Positions 52,373 to 59,757 of a DNA stretch of 64,000 nucleotides are shown here, in pieces (position 1 is the stretch's first letter; every line of letters begins with the position of its first letter). The stretch is taken from positions 6,565,001 to 6,629,000 of the forward strand of contig NZ_CP080519.1 in assembly GCF_019468465.1 (NCBI RefSeq), read 5' to 3'. The stretch comes from Amycolatopsis sp. DSM 110486. GTDB taxonomy: Bacteria; Actinomycetota; Actinomycetes; Mycobacteriales; Pseudonocardiaceae. A model generated the notes under the pieces. The model was not told the DNA's origin. It saw nothing but the letters and a program-made list of their open reading frames with translations, and did not search any database. The position numbers and the translations under genes were made by a program.

Positions 52373-52891
52373 CTAGCTGTCGTCGCCGTCGGACTGTAGG
52401 TCTCCGTTTGAGTGAAGATGGCCGCTGGCGTGTGTTGATTGCCCCCGAGCTTCGAAGATGTCAGTGATCAACTGACCGAGGTCGGCGTGGGTAAACGTTT
52501 GGCCTACCCGGCTTGACCAGTACTTAATCTTCGAGAGCTCAAGATCACCCTCGGGCGCGCTAGCCCGGCTGGGTGATCTTGGCGCGGAGCTTGCCGGCGG
52601 GGGAGTAGGCGGGGCCGCTGTTGAGACGGACTGTGATTGAGACTGAGCCTCCACGGGAGTTGGCTCTCCGCCGCCGAGGACCGCTTGGACGCTGCCCTTC
52701 CGCCACTTCAGCGCTTGCTCGAACCCGCGCGCGGTCGGTGGTGTGACGCCTTGCGCTTGGCCGGACATGATGCGACGTCGGAGGGTGCCGGAGATGCCGG
52801 CTGCCTTCTCGACGTCTTTCCACTGCAAATCAAGATCCACACGGCGTTCGCCCATGTGGTGAGAGAGGTTCTCCCAGTCAAGTTCGCCCAT
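52373..52891 (-). CDS. Phage-type repressor with N-terminal HTH
   Basis: The 172-residue protein has an XRE-like domain in the first 70 residues (RVDLDLQWKDVEKAAGISGTLRRRI), then a long Ser/Pro/Gln-rich linker (PVEAQSQSQSVSTAAPPTPPP) and a short C-terminal helical segment (FTHADLGQLITDIFEARG). Transcribed leftward opposite the early operon, it fits the repressor position of a temperate phage switch. Operators are not proved; the recurring AGTTGCGC motif is a candidate. Confidence 0.65.
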   Translation of the reverse strand: MGELDWENLSHHMGERRVDLDLQWKDVEKAAGISGTLRRRIMSGQAQGVTPPTARGFEQALKWRKGSVQAVLGGGEPTPVEAQSQSQSVSTAAPPTPPPASSAPRSPSRASAPEGDLELSKIKYWSSRVGQTFTHADLGQLITDIFEARGQSTHASGHLHSNGDLQSDGDDS

Positions 52892-53007
52892 GCGGGCGTA
52901 GCGTACTCAAGGTAACAGGGTGCGGCACACCGACAGTTCATCTTTCACGATTCAGAACCCGGTTGGGTGTGCGGTTGTTGCGGGCAAACCGCGCAAAATT
53001 AGCACGT

Positions 53008-53181
53008 TTAGTAATCGGCCGTTAGGTCGTCGAGTTGTGGCCAGTTGCGGCGTGTAGCGCAACTTTGGCAGAGTTTCGCGCGACCACGTCCGCGCCCATT
53101 GAGCGCCGGCTGGCCGCAACGCGAACGCGTGTTCCGCACGGCGTGGACTGTGTTTCCGCAGGTGAAGTTGGTTTCCGTCAT
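53008..53181 (-). CDS. Small zinc-ribbon-like protein
   Basis: The 57-residue protein reads MTETNFTCGNTVHAVRNTRS then CGQPALNGRGRGRAKLCQSC, giving Cys pairs that could bind zinc. The ATG at 53181 is preferred over longer upstream frames, which lack coding character. It lies between the repressor and the rightward promoter. An AGTTGCG-N8-CGCAACT inverted repeat is embedded in the gene (53043-53064). Confidence 0.5.
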   Translation of the reverse strand: MTETNFTCGNTVHAVRNTRSRCGQPALNGRGRGRAKLCQSCATRRNWPQLDDLTADY

Positions 53182-53265
53182 GCGGTTGGCCTCGCTGTGC
53201 GGACGAGGTTGCAGTGGCAGGCGCCCGGTTCGCGTGATGGCGCTGACCTGATTGTGTGTGGACTG

Positions 53266-53310
53266 GTTGCGCAACTAGTGTTGCCTTGTTGCGATGGCGA
53301 GCTGTATAGT
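53266..53310 (+). promoter_or_regulatory. Early promoter of the phage-like operon with palindromic site
   Basis: GTTGCGCAAC (53266-53275) is a perfect palindrome just ahead of TTGCCT (53281-53286) and TATAGT (53305-53310), an 18-nt-spaced -35/-10 pair. The first gene of the operon starts at 53346 after an aaggag site. Confidence 0.6.
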
Positions 53311-53345
53311 CGACTACAACAGCGAGCGACAACAAGGAGCACACC

Positions 53346-53603
53346 GTGAACCACACAGTCACCTTCATCCAGAAGCCCTCCGACCAGCACGGCGAGCCCT
53401 GCACCTGGTGCAACCTGGACTACACGGACTGCTCCACCAACATCTACGTCGACGACTACGACGGCAACGAGTACGTCGTCCACAGCTGCCTTCCCTGCAT
53501 CAAGGACGTCATCAAGGACGCCCACTTCGGCGACCGTGACGCCATCGTCGAGATCAGCCTCTTCCCCCGCTACCAGACCGAGAACGACAAGGTCGCAGCG
53601 TGA
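53346..53603 (+). CDS. Small acidic zinc-finger-like phage protein
   Basis: The 85-residue protein has CTWCNLDYTDC and SCLPC, a likely four-Cys zinc site, in an acidic background. The GTG follows an aaggag site. First gene of the rightward operon; its stop overlaps the start of the YqaJ gene. Function unknown, perhaps an early host-takeover or regulatory factor. Confidence 0.65.
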   Translation: MNHTVTFIQKPSDQHGEPCTWCNLDYTDCSTNIYVDDYDGNEYVVHSCLPCIKDVIKDAHFGDRDAIVEISLFPRYQTENDKVAA

Positions 53604-54628
53604 CCCCGTACCAAGTCGACCCCGACATCGCGCGGGTCGTGCTTCCCGCCGGTGCCCCTGAGGACGTTTGGCTCGCCGAACGCCTCAAGGGCATCGGCGG
53701 GTCGGACATCGCCCAGGCGGCCGGGATCGCGAAGTACGGCTCCCCGTTCCAGCTCTGGATGGTCAAGACCGGTCGGATCGACCCCGAAGACCTACTCACC
53801 GACGAGGACCGGGAGCGGTTCTACTGGGGTCACGCCCTGGAGCCCGTTGTAGTGGCCCGGTTCGCCAAGAACCACCCCGAGTACGACGTAACCCCCGGTG
53901 CAGGCACCTACGCCCGCGTTGAGGCCGAATGGCAGCGCGTCAACGTCGACTCCCTCGCCTGGAACCCCGATGGCTCGCTCGCTGCCGTCATCGAGGCCAA
54001 AACCGGCAACCACCGCGTCCTGGCCGACTGGAACGGCGAGGAAATCCCCCTCTCCTACTACTACCAATGCCAGTGGGCCATGTGGATCACCGGCGCACCG
54101 CTCACGTTCATCTGCGCCCTGATCGACACCCACAACTACATCGAGAAGGTCATCGAGCGCGACGACGAGATGATCGCCGACCTCGTCGATTTCGGCGCCG
54201 AGTTCTGGCGGCAGGTTGTCGACGACGTCATGCCCGAGGTCGACGGGCACGACGACACCAGCTCGATGCTCGCGACCACCCACTACGAACCGGGCTCCAT
54301 GGTGGAACTCGACCTCGGATGGCTGAAGGACCTCACCCTCCGCGGCGAGCTGGTCCAGCAGATCAAGGACCTCACGGAGAAGAAGACCCAGATCGACAAC
54401 CGGATGCGCGTCGCGATCGGCGACGCAGAGACCGCGTGGGTGGGTGACGACAAGGTCGCGACGTTCAAGGCCTCGTCCAAGCCGACCCGCAAGGTCGATC
54501 CGGAGCTGCTCGACATCCTCGGCGAGGACTTCCCCGAGGTCTACGCCGCAGTCGTCACCGAGAAACCCGCCTCGCGTCGCCTGACCTACGCGAACCACAC
54601 CACCACCCCTGAAAGGAACCACGAGTGA
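53600..54628 (+). CDS. YqaJ-type viral recombinase exonuclease
   Basis: Lambda-exonuclease-like PD-(D/E)xK nuclease that resects double-strand ends for phage recombination. The 342-residue protein shows the YqaJ signature LKGIGGSDIAQAAGI, YWGHALEPVV, VNVDSLAW and IEAKTGNHR (the E-x-K catalytic part), then YYYQCQWAMWITG. A charged coiled region (LRGELVQQIKDLTEKKTQID) follows. It is coupled to recT by a 4-nt overlap, the standard two-component recombination pair. Confidence 0.9.
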   Translation: MTPYQVDPDIARVVLPAGAPEDVWLAERLKGIGGSDIAQAAGIAKYGSPFQLWMVKTGRIDPEDLLTDEDRERFYWGHALEPVVVARFAKNHPEYDVTPGAGTYARVEAEWQRVNVDSLAWNPDGSLAAVIEAKTGNHRVLADWNGEEIPLSYYYQCQWAMWITGAPLTFICALIDTHNYIEKVIERDDEMIADLVDFGAEFWRQVVDDVMPEVDGHDDTSSMLATTHYEPGSMVELDLGWLKDLTLRGELVQQIKDLTEKKTQIDNRMRVAIGDAETAWVGDDKVATFKASSKPTRKVDPELLDILGEDFPEVYAAVVTEKPASRRLTYANHTTTPERNHE

Positions 54629-55500
54629 GCAACGAATCCGCACGCAACGCCATCGCCCAGCGAAAGGAGGCGAACAACGGCGGGGGACAGGTCGTCAAGG
54701 CGAAGGACCCGTGGCGCGACCTGATCGACAAGCAGAAGACCGAGATCGGGCGCGCACTGACCGGCACCGCGCTCGACCCGGAGCGGTTCACCCGGGTTGC
54801 GCTGACCGTCATCAAGAAGACGCCGAAGCTGATGCTGTGCGACGCGGTGTCGGTCCTGGGCGCCCTGATGACCTCGGCGCAGCTCGGGCTGGAGCCCGGT
54901 CCACTGGGTGAGGCGTACCTGGTGCCTTACGGCAAAAGCTGCCAGTTCATCGTTGGCTACCAGGGCTATATCAAGCTCGCCTGGAACTCCGGGCAGATCA
55001 GGCACATCGACGCCGATGTAGTGCGGGAGAACGACTACTTCCTGTACGAGAAGGGCGCCGAGCCGAAGTTGGTGCACCGGCCCGCGCGGAAGAACCGTGG
55101 CGACGCCGTCTGCTACTACGCGGTGGCGTCGTTCAAGAGCGGCGGTCACGTTGCCGTCGTCCTGTCGCCGGAGGACGTCAATCAGTACCGCGCCCGCTCG
55201 GCGTCGGTGAAGTCCTCCAAGGAGTCGCCGTGGGACACCGACTATGACGCGATGGCGAAGAAGACCTGCCTTCGGCGCCTGTCGACGTTCCTGCCGAAGT
55301 CGACCGGGTTGGCGCGTGCGCTCAGCGCTGACGAGTCGGTGCGCAGTGACCTTGGGGCGAGTATCGACGAGATCACCAGCGACGTGATCGACGCCGAGTT
55401 GGTCGAAGAGCCCAGCGGGCAGGACGAGGCGCCGGCCACGGCCGGTGCGCCGGCCGAGGGCCCGTGGGGTTCGGCCTACGAGGACGGCGAAGGCGAATAG
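54625..55500 (+). CDS. recT: RecT-family single-strand annealing protein
   Basis: Binds single strands left by the YqaJ exonuclease and anneals them. The 291-residue protein has LTVIKKTPKLMLCDAVSVLGAL, SAQLGLEPGPLGEAYLVPYG and CQFIVGYQGYIKLAWNSGQI, the family core. The tail after residue 250 is acidic and low complexity (EEPSGQDEAPATAGAP). GTG 54625 overlaps the exonuclease stop. Confidence 0.92.
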   Translation: MSNESARNAIAQRKEANNGGGQVVKAKDPWRDLIDKQKTEIGRALTGTALDPERFTRVALTVIKKTPKLMLCDAVSVLGALMTSAQLGLEPGPLGEAYLVPYGKSCQFIVGYQGYIKLAWNSGQIRHIDADVVRENDYFLYEKGAEPKLVHRPARKNRGDAVCYYAVASFKSGGHVAVVLSPEDVNQYRARSASVKSSKESPWDTDYDAMAKKTCLRRLSTFLPKSTGLARALSADESVRSDLGASIDEITSDVIDAELVEEPSGQDEAPATAGAPAEGPWGSAYEDGEGE

Positions 55501-55572
55501 CGGTTTCGGTGGGCCCGGTGCGTGGCTGGGCCCACCTCTCGTTTTGGTTCAGCACTAGCAGAGGGAGTCATC

Positions 55573-56064
55573 GTGAATGCACCGAACCTGAAGGGTCCGG
55601 CCGAGGCTTTCATGATCGCAGCGTCCAAATTGCAGGACATCAGCGACGGCGAGTTGCGCGCGTTCGGGGAGGACGTGGTGTGGCTGATGTCGCAGTACTT
55701 CGAGGAAATGGAGCGTCGAAAGTACCTGTCGATGTCGGATCGGCCGATCACGGCGCTGGACAAGCAGGACACGATCTTCGGCGACATCATCGCCGAGTTC
55801 GGAGTGGCGCCGGACTGGTGGTATGAGCCGCCGGCCTACGTCACGGACCAGTTCGGCGATGGGGAAGGAGAGGGCGACGGTGAGGATGACGATGAGGTTG
55901 TTCCGGAGGCGCCGGTGGTGCCGGTTGTCGTTGGTGAGGCAACCGTTCAGGCTCCGCCGCTGTTCGTTCCTGGTCCGGAGGACACGCAGCTGATGCCGCG
56001 GATCATCGACGTCTCCGGCGGCGTGGAGATGGAAGGGGACGCTGGTGAAGGCCCGGCCGCGTGA
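55573..56064 (+). CDS. Phage protein with acidic tail, unknown function
   Basis: The 163-residue protein has a helical first half (AEAFMIAASKLQDISDGELRA, WLMSQYFEEMERRKYLSM) and a strongly acidic, Pro-rich second half (GEGEGDGEDDDEVVPEAP). GTG 55573 follows agaggga. It sits in the recombination operon directly after recT. No family was recognised. Confidence 0.65.
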   Translation: MNAPNLKGPAEAFMIAASKLQDISDGELRAFGEDVVWLMSQYFEEMERRKYLSMSDRPITALDKQDTIFGDIIAEFGVAPDWWYEPPAYVTDQFGDGEGEGDGEDDDEVVPEAPVVPVVVGEATVQAPPLFVPGPEDTQLMPRIIDVSGGVEMEGDAGEGPAA

Positions 56065-56179
56065 CCTCGGTGATGTCCTGGTGGACGTCGCCGAGTGGGC
56101 CACCACGGTGGGCGTGATCCTGATCGTCGCGTTCGTGATCGGTTCGGTGGCCGAGGGTCTCGTTTCTCTCGTGTGGTGA
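56045..56179 (+). CDS. 44-residue membrane microprotein
   Basis: GTG 56045 opens a frame reading KARPRDLGDVLVDVAEW then a single membrane helix TTVGVILIVAFVIGSVAEGL and stops at TGA 56177-56179. It overlaps the previous gene by 20 nt in another frame. A helix of this quality in an otherwise soluble operon makes it a credible gene despite its size. Confidence 0.5.
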   Translation: MKARPRDLGDVLVDVAEWATTVGVILIVAFVIGSVAEGLVSLVW

Positions 56180-56228
56180 GGGGTCCGGCGGGCCGGTAGG
56201 TGCGGCTGGTCCGCCGGATTTAAATGGG

Positions 56229-56249
56229 GTTGAACCCTGAGGGTTCAAC
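56229..56249. repeat. Perfect hairpin GTTGAACCC-tga-GGGTTCAAC
   Basis: A 9-bp perfect stem with a 3-nt loop stands in the short gap before the next microprotein. It is not followed by a T run, so it may be an mRNA-stabilising or operator element rather than a terminator. Confidence 0.6.
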
Positions 56250-56264
56250 GAGGGGGCTTCTACT

Positions 56265-56381
56265 GTGCGGCGCCGTATTGCCGTGTTTCTTGATCGCGTT
56301 GAGGTTTTCTCGCGCCGTTTTTTCATCGAATGCGTCGTCGGCGCGTTCGTATTGGTAGCCATCCAATTCATCGTGAGGTGA
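56265..56381 (+). CDS. 38-residue membrane microprotein
   Basis: GTG 56265, 10-15 nt after gaggggg, opens a frame reading RRRIAVFLDRVEVFSRRF then a single helix FIECVVGAFVLVAIQFIV and stops at 56379-56381. It has a basic N terminus and one membrane helix. The A/T content here is higher than in the neighbours. Confidence 0.45.
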   Translation: MRRRIAVFLDRVEVFSRRFFIECVVGAFVLVAIQFIVR

Positions 56382-56387
56382 TTCGTC

Positions 56388-56582
56388 ATGCCTATCAACA
56401 CATCTTCCAAGTTGTCGATCGAAGTGCGTCCAAGCCGGGCCGGGTTCCAGGTCATTCTCTGCCGTGGCGGTAAGGCAATGGAGATGCTCGACGTCGACGC
56501 GGTGCAGTCCCGCGCGGCCGAGCTGGCGCAGAAGTGGGCCGAGAAGTTCGGCTGCTCCTTATCGCACGGCGGTACCGCGTGA
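56388..56582 (+). CDS. Small protein upstream of the HicA-like gene
   Basis: The 64-residue protein (SIEVRPSRAGFQVILCRGG, then a helix DAVQSRAAELAQKWAEKFG) has a beta-beta-helix pattern. It overlaps the HicA-like gene by 4 nt, so it could be that protein's partner, although it lacks the full HicB layout. Function unknown. Confidence 0.5.
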   Translation: MPINTSSKLSIEVRPSRAGFQVILCRGGKAMEMLDVDAVQSRAAELAQKWAEKFGCSLSHGGTA

Positions 56583-56788
56583 GCACGCCGCGCGGGGTCG
56601 ACAAGGAGTATCAGCCGCTGGTCGCAGCCGCTATGAGGGAGGGCTGGGAGCTGAAGAGGGGCACCAAGCACTGGAAGCTGCTGTCCCCGAACGGGTCGGA
56701 CATGGTCGTGTTCCCGATGTCCCCGAGTGAACCGCGCGGGGTGGCGAACATGCGGTCTCTGCTGCGCCAGAAGGGCGTTAACGTGTGA
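56579..56788 (+). CDS. HicA-like small protein
   Basis: The 69-residue protein has GWELKRGTKHWKLLSPNGSDM and PSEPRGVANMRSLLRQKG, matching the double-stranded-RNA-binding fold of HicA mRNA interferases, with a histidine in KHWKLL at the place of the catalytic G-S-H/x-H. GTG 56579 overlaps the upstream small gene. No classic HicB follows, so it may be a phage protein using the same fold. Confidence 0.5.
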   Translation: MSTPRGVDKEYQPLVAAAMREGWELKRGTKHWKLLSPNGSDMVVFPMSPSEPRGVANMRSLLRQKGVNV

Positions 56789-56793
56789 CTCTG

Positions 56794-56823
56794 TTGCGCT
56801 GAGTTGCGCAACGTATGTATAGT
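56794..56823 (+). promoter_or_regulatory. Second internal promoter with GTTGCGCAAC operator
   Basis: TTGCGC (56794-56799) and TATAGT (56818-56823) are 18 nt apart and the palindrome GTTGCGCAAC (56803-56812) lies between them. TATAGT ends 6 nt before ATG 56830, fitting a leaderless start. The shared palindrome with the early promoter suggests a common regulator. Confidence 0.6.
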
Positions 56824-56829
56824 CAATGG

Positions 56830-57327
56830 ATGGAGGTGATCGCGCGCCACAGACACCCAGCCAACCACGTGGACGCACCCAACACCGTGACCACCCGAAC
56901 CCAGAGCAGGACGCCTGACCAGGCACGGGGCGGCAGCAACACCGCTGCCGCCCCGTCCGAGGACCACCCCCGCGACCCCGACCAGATCGACATGTTCCCG
57001 GCCCTCACGCCGGTCGAACCCGAACCCCTCACCCCGGGTGCCAAGCGAACCCAGCGCAACTCTCAGCTGGCCGCCGCGTTCCTGCACCCGCTCACCGTCA
57101 TCCTGCGCGGCGCGCTGAAGTTGCACGCCGACGCTGCACCCCACGACGACCGTGACGCCCCGGGCCTTCGCTGCGGCACCTGCCGCTTCCGGCGCCCTGT
57201 CCACGGCGGCGCCCGCAACTACCCGAAGTGCACGCGAACCCGTCTGCTCATGACCCACTCCGACGCGTCCGACTGCCGCGCCTTCTGGCCCGCCTGCACC
57301 TTCCACGAGCAGGAGGCCAACGCGTGA
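56830..57327 (+). CDS. Phage protein with C-terminal Cys cluster
   Basis: The 165-residue protein has a disordered Pro/Thr/Ala-rich first half (including the short DQIDMFPAL motif, resembling clamp-binding QxxLF-type peptides) and a C-terminal cluster GLRCGTCRFRR, YPKCTRT and DCRAFWPAC that could bind zinc. ATG 56830 is chosen because the -10 box ends 6 nt upstream. Its stop overlaps the ASCH gene. Confidence 0.55.
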   Translation: MEVIARHRHPANHVDAPNTVTTRTQSRTPDQARGGSNTAAAPSEDHPRDPDQIDMFPALTPVEPEPLTPGAKRTQRNSQLAAAFLHPLTVILRGALKLHADAAPHDDRDAPGLRCGTCRFRRPVHGGARNYPKCTRTRLLMTHSDASDCRAFWPACTFHEQEANA

Positions 57328-57743
57328 GGGCGCTCTCGATCCGTCAGCCGTGGGCGTCGCTGATCCTCGCCGGCATCAAGACCGTCGAGAACCGGTCGTG
57401 GCCCACGAAGTACCTCGGGTCGCTGGTGATCCACGCCAGCCGCAAGATCGACCGCCACGCGCTCCAGCTGGCCCGGATGCACGGCATCCACGAGTTCCCC
57501 ACCGGCGGCTACCTCGGCGCCGTCGACCTCACCGGATGCCACCACGACGAGGACTGCCGCGGCTGCACCGACTTCAGCGAGCACAACCAATTCCACTGGG
57601 ACATGCAGCGCCCGCGTTCCCTGCCCGACCTCATCCCCGGTCACGGGCAGCTCCAGTTCTGGACCCCACCGCCCGAGGTGCTCGACGCCGTCGCCCGGCT
57701 CGACGCCGCCCGCCTCATCGAACAGCACGGAGGAACCGAATGA
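57324..57743 (+). CDS. ASCH-domain protein
   Basis: The 139-residue protein starts with the ASCH signature LSIRQPWASLILAGIKTVENRSW and continues with GSLVIHASRKI and GGYLGAVDLTGC. ASCH domains are PUA-like folds that bind RNA or modified nucleobases, and occur often in phages. It is coupled by overlap to both neighbours. The ligand is unknown. Confidence 0.82.
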   Translation: MRALSIRQPWASLILAGIKTVENRSWPTKYLGSLVIHASRKIDRHALQLARMHGIHEFPTGGYLGAVDLTGCHHDEDCRGCTDFSEHNQFHWDMQRPRSLPDLIPGHGQLQFWTPPPEVLDAVARLDAARLIEQHGGTE

Positions 57744-58216
57744 CCGTGGACGACACGGCCACCCTGGCGACGTTCGCGGCGAGCGGGTTTGTCCTGCTCG
57801 TCGTGCACAACCTCGCCGACCACGTCACCGGCCAAACCGACTGGCAGGCCGACAACAAGGCCGCCCCCAAGCCCGACGAGGTCGCGGCCGGCGCGAACCC
57901 CCACCAGGGGTGGTCGGCGATCCTGGCCCACGTCGCCATGTACCACCTGACCATGGTCGTGCTGGGCCTGCTCGCGTGGCTCGTGCTCCCGTTGCACTGG
58001 TCCGTGCTGGGCGTGGTCCTCGCGCTCGTCTGGTCGGCCGCAACCCACGCCCTGCTCGACCGGCGCTGGCCGGTGCGGTGCCTGCTCGAGAAGACACGTT
58101 CGCCCAAGTTCGCGAAGCTCAACGCCGGCGGCCTCAACGGCATGTACGCCGCCGATCAGGCCCTGCACTGGCTGGCGCTCGCCGTCTCGGCGGTCCTGCT
58201 GGCGGTGGTTCAGTGA
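57740..58216 (+). CDS. Multi-pass membrane protein, DUF3307-like
   Basis: The 158-residue protein has about four hydrophobic helices (ATFAASGFVLLVVHNLADH, LTMVVLGLLAWLVLPL, VVLALVWSAATHALLD, WLALAVSAVLLAVV) and the NLADHVTGQTDWQ motif that resembles DUF3307 phage and plasmid membrane proteins. The family link is tentative. Translated in overlap with both neighbours. Confidence 0.55.
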   Translation: MTVDDTATLATFAASGFVLLVVHNLADHVTGQTDWQADNKAAPKPDEVAAGANPHQGWSAILAHVAMYHLTMVVLGLLAWLVLPLHWSVLGVVLALVWSAATHALLDRRWPVRCLLEKTRSPKFAKLNAGGLNGMYAADQALHWLALAVSAVLLAVVQ

Positions 58217-58554
58217 CCACCACAGTGAAGGCCCTCACCGCCCGCCTTCCGCACTTGTGCGACAGCTGCCACTGGACTTCGCGCCGTGGGACACCGTCAA
58301 TTGCCCCTGGTCATCGTTACCTGCGGCACGTGGCGTTCCCCGGTGATGAGGTCAACCAGACGGACCGTCCCTTCAGCAACGTCGAGTGCGTGGCGTGTGC
58401 CTGCGAGCACGACCCGTCGGCCGGTCTGCTGATCGCGGGTGCCTGCTCAACCTTCTGCTGTGGCGATGTGCCCTGTGCACGACCGGTCCAGCACGACGGC
58501 GACCACTCATGTCACCGCTGCATGGCCGCCGTGTCGCTGGCGGTGGTTCGGTGA
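58213..58554 (+). CDS. Cysteine-rich phage protein
   Basis: The 113-residue protein holds many Cys and His pairs (CDSCHWTS, CVACACEHD, CSTFCCGDVPC, CHRC), consistent with two or more zinc sites. No known family; possible nucleic-acid-binding role. GTG 58213 overlaps the previous stop. Confidence 0.6.
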   Translation: MTTTVKALTARLPHLCDSCHWTSRRGTPSIAPGHRYLRHVAFPGDEVNQTDRPFSNVECVACACEHDPSAGLLIAGACSTFCCGDVPCARPVQHDGDHSCHRCMAAVSLAVVR

Positions 58555-58916
58555 CCGCCACCCAGATCACCGACGCGACCCGCCGCCTACTCGCTCAGCG
58601 TTCCCAGGGCAAGTGCGAGCGGTGCAACGAGGCCGACGCCGTCCAGGCCCACCACCGCAAGCCCCGCGGCATGGGCGGAACCATGCTCAAGACCTCCCAC
58701 CTGCTCTCGTGCCTCCTGCACGTGTGCGTGCCCTGCCATCTGGCGATCGAAGGCAACCGCGCTCGCGCCATCGTTCATGGATGGCTGGTCGAGCACCCGG
58801 GCGAGCCGACCGACGTGCCGGTGCTGATGCACAACGTCAACTACGTCGGCCCCGGTAAGTACCTGTTGCGCGACGACGGCGGCGTCACCCGCGTCTGGGA
58901 TGAGGAGGCGGCGTGA
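58551..58916 (+). CDS. HNH-endonuclease-like protein
   Basis: The 121-residue protein has CERCNEADAVQAHHRKPRGMGG followed by CVPCHLAIEGNRARA, the layout of a small HNH nuclease: zinc cysteines, the active-site His pair, and the second His. Similar proteins near phage packaging modules act as nicking endonucleases, but no terminase is in the window. Confidence 0.75.
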   Translation: MTATQITDATRRLLAQRSQGKCERCNEADAVQAHHRKPRGMGGTMLKTSHLLSCLLHVCVPCHLAIEGNRARAIVHGWLVEHPGEPTDVPVLMHNVNYVGPGKYLLRDDGGVTRVWDEEAA

Positions 58917-59341
58917 CCCCGCGCGGCGCGTTCGTGAGCTTCCGAGGACACGAACACCACCACACACTTGGGCGACGCTTCGAGTGCATGGGCGGCTGCT
59001 CGATCGACCTGAGCTACCTCGCGTCGAGCCCGTACATCGTGGAGCTGGAAGTCATCCGCGACGGCACCTACCGCCGATGGGAGATCTCGCGGGAACTGCT
59101 GGTCGAGGGCATGACCGAACCGGCCGGGCCCGGAAAGATGCACGTGTGCCCGACCGGCGGAATGCCGGGACGGGTCTCGGTGATCAAGCGGGTCGGCCTC
59201 GCCACGAACGACGAGCTGATCCTCCCGCGCCGCCGGCTTCAAGAGCTGCTCGACCAGTCACACGACATCGTCCCCACCGGAACGGAGTCCGACCACTACG
59301 GGTGGGACGCGGTGTTCGCCGCGCTGGGCGGTGGCTGCTGA
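58913..59341 (+). CDS. SsgA-family (SALP) protein on a phage-like element
   Basis: SsgA-like proteins place septum and cell-wall machinery in sporulating actinomycetes. The 142-residue protein matches the family along its length: LSYLASSPYIVELEV (family: LxYxxxDPYxVxxxF), RRWEISRELLVEGMTEPAGPG (family: WxFxRxLLxxGxxxPxGxG), VCPTGG and IVPTGTES (family: VPxGTE). GTG 58913 overlaps the HNH stop. Such a gene in a phage-like operon could modify host division or act as a decoy. The assignment is from family memory and should be tested by profile search. Confidence 0.7.
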   Translation: MTPRGAFVSFRGHEHHHTLGRRFECMGGCSIDLSYLASSPYIVELEVIRDGTYRRWEISRELLVEGMTEPAGPGKMHVCPTGGMPGRVSVIKRVGLATNDELILPRRRLQELLDQSHDIVPTGTESDHYGWDAVFAALGGGC

Positions 59342-59757
59342 TGGCGTCGAAGGTCGTGTACGCGCAGGGCCGCAAACCCGCCGCGCCCGCGAAGACCGGG
59401 AAGAAACCGCGCAACCGGATCGCGCCCCTTACCGAGGACCAGTTCCAGACCAGGGTGATGCAGACCGCGAAGGCGTACGGCTGGATGGTGGTGCACTTCC
59501 GCAAGGCCATGCGTCAGTCCGGCAAGTACTCCACGCCCGTGCAGGGCGACAACGGCTCACCAGACCTGCTCCTCGCCCGGGGCGGGGTCGTCTTGTGGGC
59601 GGAGTTGAAGTCCGACACGGGGAGGCTGAGCCCAGAACAGAAGGAGTGGCGGGACGCGATCGGCGACGGCTGCTGGCGGCTTTGGCGCCCGCGCGACTGG
59701 GACACGCTCGTGCTGCCCGAGCTGGCCGGCGGCCGGGTGCGGGCGGTGGTCTCGTGA
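59341..59757 (+). CDS. VRR-NUC domain nuclease
   Basis: The 138-residue protein has a basic N-terminal tail and a VRR-NUC core: EDQFQTRVMQTAKAYGWMVVHF, GSPDLLLARGGVVLWAELKSD (the PD...E-x-K catalytic part) and LSPEQKEWRDAI. Phage VRR-NUC proteins are thought to act as structure-specific nucleases, such as Holliday-junction resolvases. It is in overlap with both neighbours. Confidence 0.88.
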   Translation: MASKVVYAQGRKPAAPAKTGKKPRNRIAPLTEDQFQTRVMQTAKAYGWMVVHFRKAMRQSGKYSTPVQGDNGSPDLLLARGGVVLWAELKSDTGRLSPEQKEWRDAIGDGCWRLWRPRDWDTLVLPELAGGRVRAVVS

